Source of the DNA: Chamaecrista fasciculata
Lineage: Eukaryota; Streptophyta; Magnoliopsida; Fabales; Fabaceae
Length of the DNA: 64,000 bases
Direction of reading: 5' to 3'
NCBI GenBank assembly: GCA_003254925.1
Contig: QANZ01053660.1
Span: forward strand, 62,001 to 126,000
Shown: positions 60,401 to 64,000 of the stretch, piece by piece
How positions within the stretch are numbered: the first letter of the stretch is position 1
Layout: every line of letters starts with the position of its first letter
Notes under the pieces: generated by a model
The model's input: only the letters and a program-made list of their open reading frames with translations
Database searches by the model: none
What the model was told of the DNA's origin: nothing
Translations under genes and position numbers: made by a program

Positions 60401-60948
60401 AACAAAAAAAGTTATGAGACCAAAATGAAACCTTTGTCATAGTTATGGGACCAAAAGTGCACTTAAGCCTATTTTTTGCAGAACATGGAAACTCAATCAA
60501 TACCATGCCAAATGTAAGCCAGCCAAAGCAAAACAGAGATAATATCAACAAATTCCACCATAACCAAGAATAAAATATCAAAGCAGAGTGAAAAATCTAG
60601 AAAGCATACTAACTACTTCAACAATGAACCATCGACATAAAAATCTGAAGTACTACTACTACTAGATACACTGAGAAATCAGTTGAGCTAGAGATTCACT
60701 TCCTAATTTCAACACCCAGATTCTTCTAAGTAAAATTCCAAATGCACCATTATAATAAAACGAAGATGAAAAGAGAAACTGAAGTGACCTTCGCCACAAC
60801 CGAGCTTGACACTCTTGAAGCGAGTGTGAGTACGCAAGAACTCGAGCAAAGTAATGGATGGTTGAGGGTTGAAAAGCTCGAACTTTTCGCCATTAACAGC
60901 GAAAACTAGAGGCGAAGAAGGTGAATCGCCGTTGTTATTGGCGTCCAT
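51465..60948 (-). CDS. Aldehyde oxidase (plant AAO family, molybdenum-flavin-iron enzyme)
   Basis: Ten exons: 60948-60789, 58949-57255, 56448-56189, 56081-55872, 55641-55423, 54284-53319, 53056-52961, 52718-52620, 52353-52164, 51682-51465; phases close and give about 1370 residues, normal for plant aldehyde oxidases. Domains in order: N-terminal 2Fe-2S ferredoxin domain ([15 protein letters not shown]), second 2Fe-2S domain ([20 protein letters not shown]), FAD domain ([16 protein letters not shown]), then the molybdopterin-binding part ([53 protein letters not shown]) and the catalytic-glutamate motif [10 protein letters not shown]. Oxidises aldehydes with oxygen; plant members act on abscisic aldehyde or indole-3-acetaldehyde in the cytosol, but the substrate cannot be read from sequence. 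Overall wording fits AAO better than xanthine dehydrogenase. All cofactor motifs are intact. Intron 1 carries a MULE with a gene fragment. Confidence 0.95.
59666..60470. mobile_element. Mutator-like foldback element carrying a captured gene fragment, in aldehyde oxidase intron 1
   Basis: Starts AGGCTTAAGTGTACTTTTGG; ends CCAAAAGTGCACTTAAGCCT. Flanks ATATTTTGC (59657-59665) and ATTTTTTGC (60471-60479) are a 9-bp duplication with one mismatch, as expected for a Mutator-like element. Arms of over 300 bases pair almost throughout: outer 'GGTCCCATAACTATGACAAA' tandem units, then single-copy arm ending AGAGTGGTACT / AGTACCACTCT; the right arm has an extra block of about 24 bases. Between the arms lies about 160 bp of GC-richer, coding-like sequence (59975-60136). 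No transposase. Confidence 0.88.
59975..60136 (-). pseudogene. Captured fragment resembling the N-terminal region of splicing factor 1 (branchpoint-binding protein)
   Basis: On the minus strand, the loop of the foldback element is open for about 53 residues: [20 protein letters not shown], then an S/G-rich spacer, then [15 protein letters not shown]. The two 'R-x-SRWD/A' motifs, SRWDPQP and RKRKSRWAD, are the tandem SPSP/ULM-like serine-arginine-tryptophan motifs found near the N-terminus of plant SF1 proteins (recognised from memory of Arabidopsis SF1, At5g51300). No start codon, KH domain or introns; it is a fragment. It has the same orientation as the aldehyde oxidase whose intron it sits in. 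Confidence 0.72.
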
Positions 60949-61239
60949 TTCTGAGAACGAAAGAATGAAGCAGTCGAAAGTGGGAAGTTCAAGATTTGAG
61001 TTTTGAATTGAATGTTCCACTAATAGATACAAATTAATGAAGGGGTTGGATTAGAAAATTGAAAAGATGGCACCGTCACTCGAAAGATGCTCGCTCTGAA
61101 TTCATCTTGACGACGACGACTACACAATTCACTCGAGACCCACGTGTGGGCTGTGGCCATGTGGGTGTGTGGTTTTGGGTTCGGCAAGTTTGTAGGATGA
61201 TTGTCATTTTTCTCAAGGCAAAGAAGCATTAAATTTTGG
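60949..61239. promoter_or_regulatory. Aldehyde oxidase 5' UTR and proximal promoter
   Basis: Directly upstream (minus strand) of the start codon. Contains CACGTGTGG at about 61141-61149, an ACGT-core G-box/ABRE-like site, and a second ACA/CCCAC block beside it. The rest holds no gene. Functional significance of the site is inferred. Confidence 0.45.
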
Positions 61240-62330
61240 AAAAATTTATTATTTGGTCCCTCGGTTATTTTTGTTCCATATTGGTCCCTCAGTTATGCTC
61301 AATGTTCCAAATTGGTCCCTCAGTTATTTTTCATTTCATATTGGTCCCTCAATTTTTCAAAACTTGGCACAGTTGGTCCCTCAAACGTTTTCCATCTATT
61401 TTTTCGTTAAAAAAAAGAAGACAAAATTGATTTTTAACTCCTAAAAGTTTTAATTTTTACATTAAGGACATTTTTCTCTATAATAGAACTAAAATGTAAG
61501 AAAGAAGAAATAATTGGGGGGTTTTATTTATTTCACACAAAAAAAAAAATTTCTCTCCCTCTCTCTCTCTCGTCTCTCTCTCTCTCTCTCCCTTCCGATA
61601 AACAAAAAGTAATCAAAGTTGATAGACATTATAATATTTTAAATTCATATATTCGGTTAAGAGAACGAAATTGGGTACTTTCTGAACTGGCCAACGGTAA
61701 CAAGAACGAATGTGCCGACGGAGGCGGAATGGGAATTATTCATGGAGAAGCCAGAGGTGGCAGAATGGGAATTATTCATGGAGAAGCACCTCAACAGCGC
61801 CACCTCCCGCTTCTCCATGAATAATTCCCATTCCGCCTCCGTCGGCACATTCGTTCTTGTTACCGTTGGCCGGTTCGGAAAGTACCCAATTTCGTTCTCT
61901 TAACCGAATATATGAATTTAAAATATTATAATGTCTATAAACTTTGATTACTTTTTGTCTATCGAAAGAGAGAGAGAGAGAGATGAGAGAGAGAGAGAAG
62001 TTTTTTTGTGTGTGAAATAAATAAAACCTCTCAATTATTTCTTCTTTCTTACATTTTGATTCTATTACAGAGAAAAATACCCTTAATGTAAAAATTAAAA
62101 CTTTTAGGAGTTAAAAATCAATTTTGTCTTATTCTTTTTATGAAAAATGTTTGAGGGACCAATTATCCCAAGTTTTGGAAAACTGAGGGACCAATATAGA
62201 ACGGAAAATAACTGACGGACCAATTTGGAACATTGAGCATAACTGAGTGACCAATATAGAATTAAAAAAAACTGAGAAATCAATTTAAAACATTAAACAT
62301 AACTGAAGGACCATAATAGAATTTTGGCCT
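61240..62330. mobile_element. Large palindromic (foldback) element of about 1.1 kb
   Basis: Two arms of about 540 bases meet at about 61790-61800. The outer parts are tandem 'GGTCCCTCAGTTATTTT' units (left) and their complements (right); the right arm has an extra unit, so the left end is slightly truncated. The inner 250 bases (from a CT/GA microsatellite through 'AAGTAATCAAAGTT' to 'GGAATTATTCATGGAGAAGC') are nearly identical between arms. Inner arm is GC-richer and open on both strands. Target-site duplication not resolved because the outer left end is diverged. Confidence 0.85.
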
Positions 62331-63705
62331 TTCTTCTATGATTGTGTTCTCCTATCTTCCTTCGATTTCTTCCCAATTTGATCGGATACTTCCAAAGGGA
62401 CTAATCTTCTATTTTTCTAGAATGAATGCAATTTGACCACAAAAATATAGCTTTTGTATGCTACACATTTTTCTTATCCTTTTATTAATCAAATCATAAG
62501 ATTTAGATGCAATTTCTTATGTCTATGTTATAAAGTTCTTCAATAAAAATACGTGGCAAATTTGCATGACTAATTATAGCAAAAAGAAAATATTAAAGAA
62601 AATATTTTATATAGCCCATCGTTTAAGAAAGAGAATATAATTAAACTTATTATTAAAATTTATGACAAATATATAAATAACTTTATATAAATTTTTTCGT
62701 TAATCAAAACCCTATATAAGCAAAAATTATAAGTAGTCCAGTGTTGCTAACAATCTTGCTATGATACCACAGTTGATGAGATCACCTAAATAATTTTGGA
62801 AACCCTTGCTCAAAATTTAATGTTGTGGAACATCTTCAATAGTAATTAATGGGCTATCTATCATTACTAGGTTCATCTCCTCTTTTAGATTAATGACCTG
62901 ATTTTACTCCTCGATCTTCATAAAGTTCTTTATCTTCAATGTTTCTACAATTCATATAGAATTATTCAATAACAAATCTTGATGAAAATAAGAAGTTATA
63001 ACTAGATATGTATAAAGTATAAACTAAGTAAAGGTTATAAGCCATATAACCTAGACAAATTAATATGTCATTTCATGCCATGAGGACAAGATTAATCCAC
63101 AATGGCCCATAAAACACTAGCTACAAGTGGCTATATATTTGGAAGATATAAAGGAATTAAGTCAAAATTGCACCGTGGACAAGCTAACATCGCATGTATA
63201 TTACATTTAGATAAAGTTTCAAACTTTTGAGAATCACAAATAGTCCACATCAAATCTACTTGTTGGTGAAAGAATTAAATGTATCAACTCTCTTAGACTT
63301 TTCAATTCTTATGTATGGCACAAGTGTTAAGTAGTGGCCAATTGGCCATATATGTTACAACTTGTCTTTGCTTAAATTTCCAAATGGATGGAGATCATTA
63401 ATTAGTGACCAGCCCATAAAATAAATATTTCAACAAACAGACCATCTTCGTAAATCCTCAATGATAATGGGTCAATGGTTGTGGATTCGTGGTCCCTTAA
63501 TTCAGTACTCAATAGTGTGATAAACAATAATATTCTACACTGACTTTATTATTTGGCCCTAAAAGGTTTGAAATTGGACCCAAATTGTAGGAAGGTAGGG
63601 ATGACGCAGCACATATCCTTTATATATATATGTCGCACATTTGAGTAGACCCCAATAAATTTTAACGGTGACTCTTGTAAATTATGAATATTGTAATTTT
63701 TATAT
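62331..63705. other. Intergenic DNA without a supported gene
   Basis: AT-rich. A diverged copy of the 'ACGTGGCAAA' MITE family lies at about 62515-62705 ('tataaagttcttcaataaaa', 'acgtggcaaatttgcatgac'). Nothing else recognised. Confidence 0.5.
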
Positions 63706-63724
63706 TTATATTTATTATAATTTT

Positions 63725-63903
63725 TTTTTGTTTCCTAAGGTATCCCCAACCCGACAGGCCAAGGGTTAATCCTCCACAGATCGGTCCTTTATTTAAGGGT
63801 CTGTCGCTGACCAATTGGTTGCTGCATACACAAGGCAGAATTCGAACCGCCGACCTTGCTTAAGCGACCTAGTGAGCTCGACCACTAGGCCAACCAAGCT
63901 TGG
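63725..63903 (-). mobile_element. tRNA-derived SINE with perfect 19-bp target-site duplication
   Basis: Read on the minus strand from 63903: a tRNA-like head with an A box (TGGCCTAGTGGTCGAG) and a B box (GGTTCGAATTC) about 35 bases further on, then a non-tRNA body ending in GATACCTTAGGAAAC and an A-rich tail (T run at 63725-63729 on +). Flanked by TTATATTTATTATAATTTT at 63706-63724 and 63904-63922, a perfect 19-bp duplication. These are all marks of a polymerase III SINE mobilised by LINE machinery. Fresh-looking insertion. Confidence 0.93.
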
Positions 63904-64000
63904 TTATATTTATTATAATTTTATTATTCAATATTTTAAAACAAAAAACATTTGTAAAGTAAATCTGGATTCTGAAAATTTATTTAATTATTTGATAAAA

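Noticed and set aside
51465..60948. Xanthine dehydrogenase as the identity of the molybdenum enzyme
   Set aside because: The domain order is shared, but the wording of the N-terminal region and the [20 protein letters not shown] segment fits plant aldehyde oxidases better. A phylogeny would settle it.
61657..61903. Two 63-codon proteins encoded head to head in the palindrome
   Set aside because: The frames mirror each other because the arms are inverted copies. There is no evidence of translation.
63760..63903. Possible functional tRNA gene on the minus strand
   Set aside because: A and B boxes are present, but the 3' half does not close an acceptor stem and the unit has a body, an A-rich tail and a 19-bp target duplication. 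It is a SINE.

Overview
This is nuclear DNA of a flowering plant, almost certainly a eudicot. It is AT-rich, its genes are split by GT-AG introns with plant-type exon arrangements, and introns and intergenic space are full of small transposons. The gene set (a CERK1/NFR1-type LysM receptor kinase, an EIX2-like receptor protein, a cobalamin-independent methionine synthase, a serine carboxypeptidase and a plant aldehyde oxidase) suggests a dicot, perhaps a rosid. I cannot name the species. All exon coordinates were derived by hand from splice signals, reading-frame phase and family knowledge.

Layout: (1) 1-3585 (+), 3' part of a FAM135/DUF676 serine-esterase-like gene, cut by the window edge. 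(2) 4242-7919 (-), serine carboxypeptidase-like gene with 8 exons. (3) 7920-15011, a 7 kb gene-free stretch rich in MITEs, with a LINE-like insertion. (4) 15012-20424 (+), cobalamin-independent methionine synthase. (5) 22689-29941 (+), LysM receptor-like kinase with 12 exons, including an inferred 11-nt microexon. (6) 31299-36786 (-), UFD1-family protein with C-terminal zinc fingers; a decayed Copia element lies in its last intron. (7) 39140-42807 (+), a small conserved-looking protein of unknown function, whose middle is rearranged by a 1-kb duplication around a receptor-gene fragment. (8) 43380-46577 (-), intact intronless LRR receptor-like protein, followed upstream by three degenerate copies of its promoter-side sequence. 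(9) 51465-60948 (-), aldehyde oxidase with 10 exons; a Mutator-like foldback element in intron 1 carries what looks like a captured piece of splicing-factor-1 coding sequence. (10) 60949-64000, an approximately 1.1-kb palindromic element and a tRNA-derived SINE.

The genes are not an operon or an obvious metabolic cluster; they are ordinary neighbours. Two are surface immune or symbiotic receptor types (LysM-RLK and LRR-RLP), about 14 kb apart. No previously undescribed multi-gene system is evident. The unusual material is in genome dynamics: gene-fragment capture by a foldback MULE inside a host intron, long perfect-type hairpins, ghost RLP promoters, a suspicious exon duplication with an ambiguous base at its junction, and two GC-AG introns.
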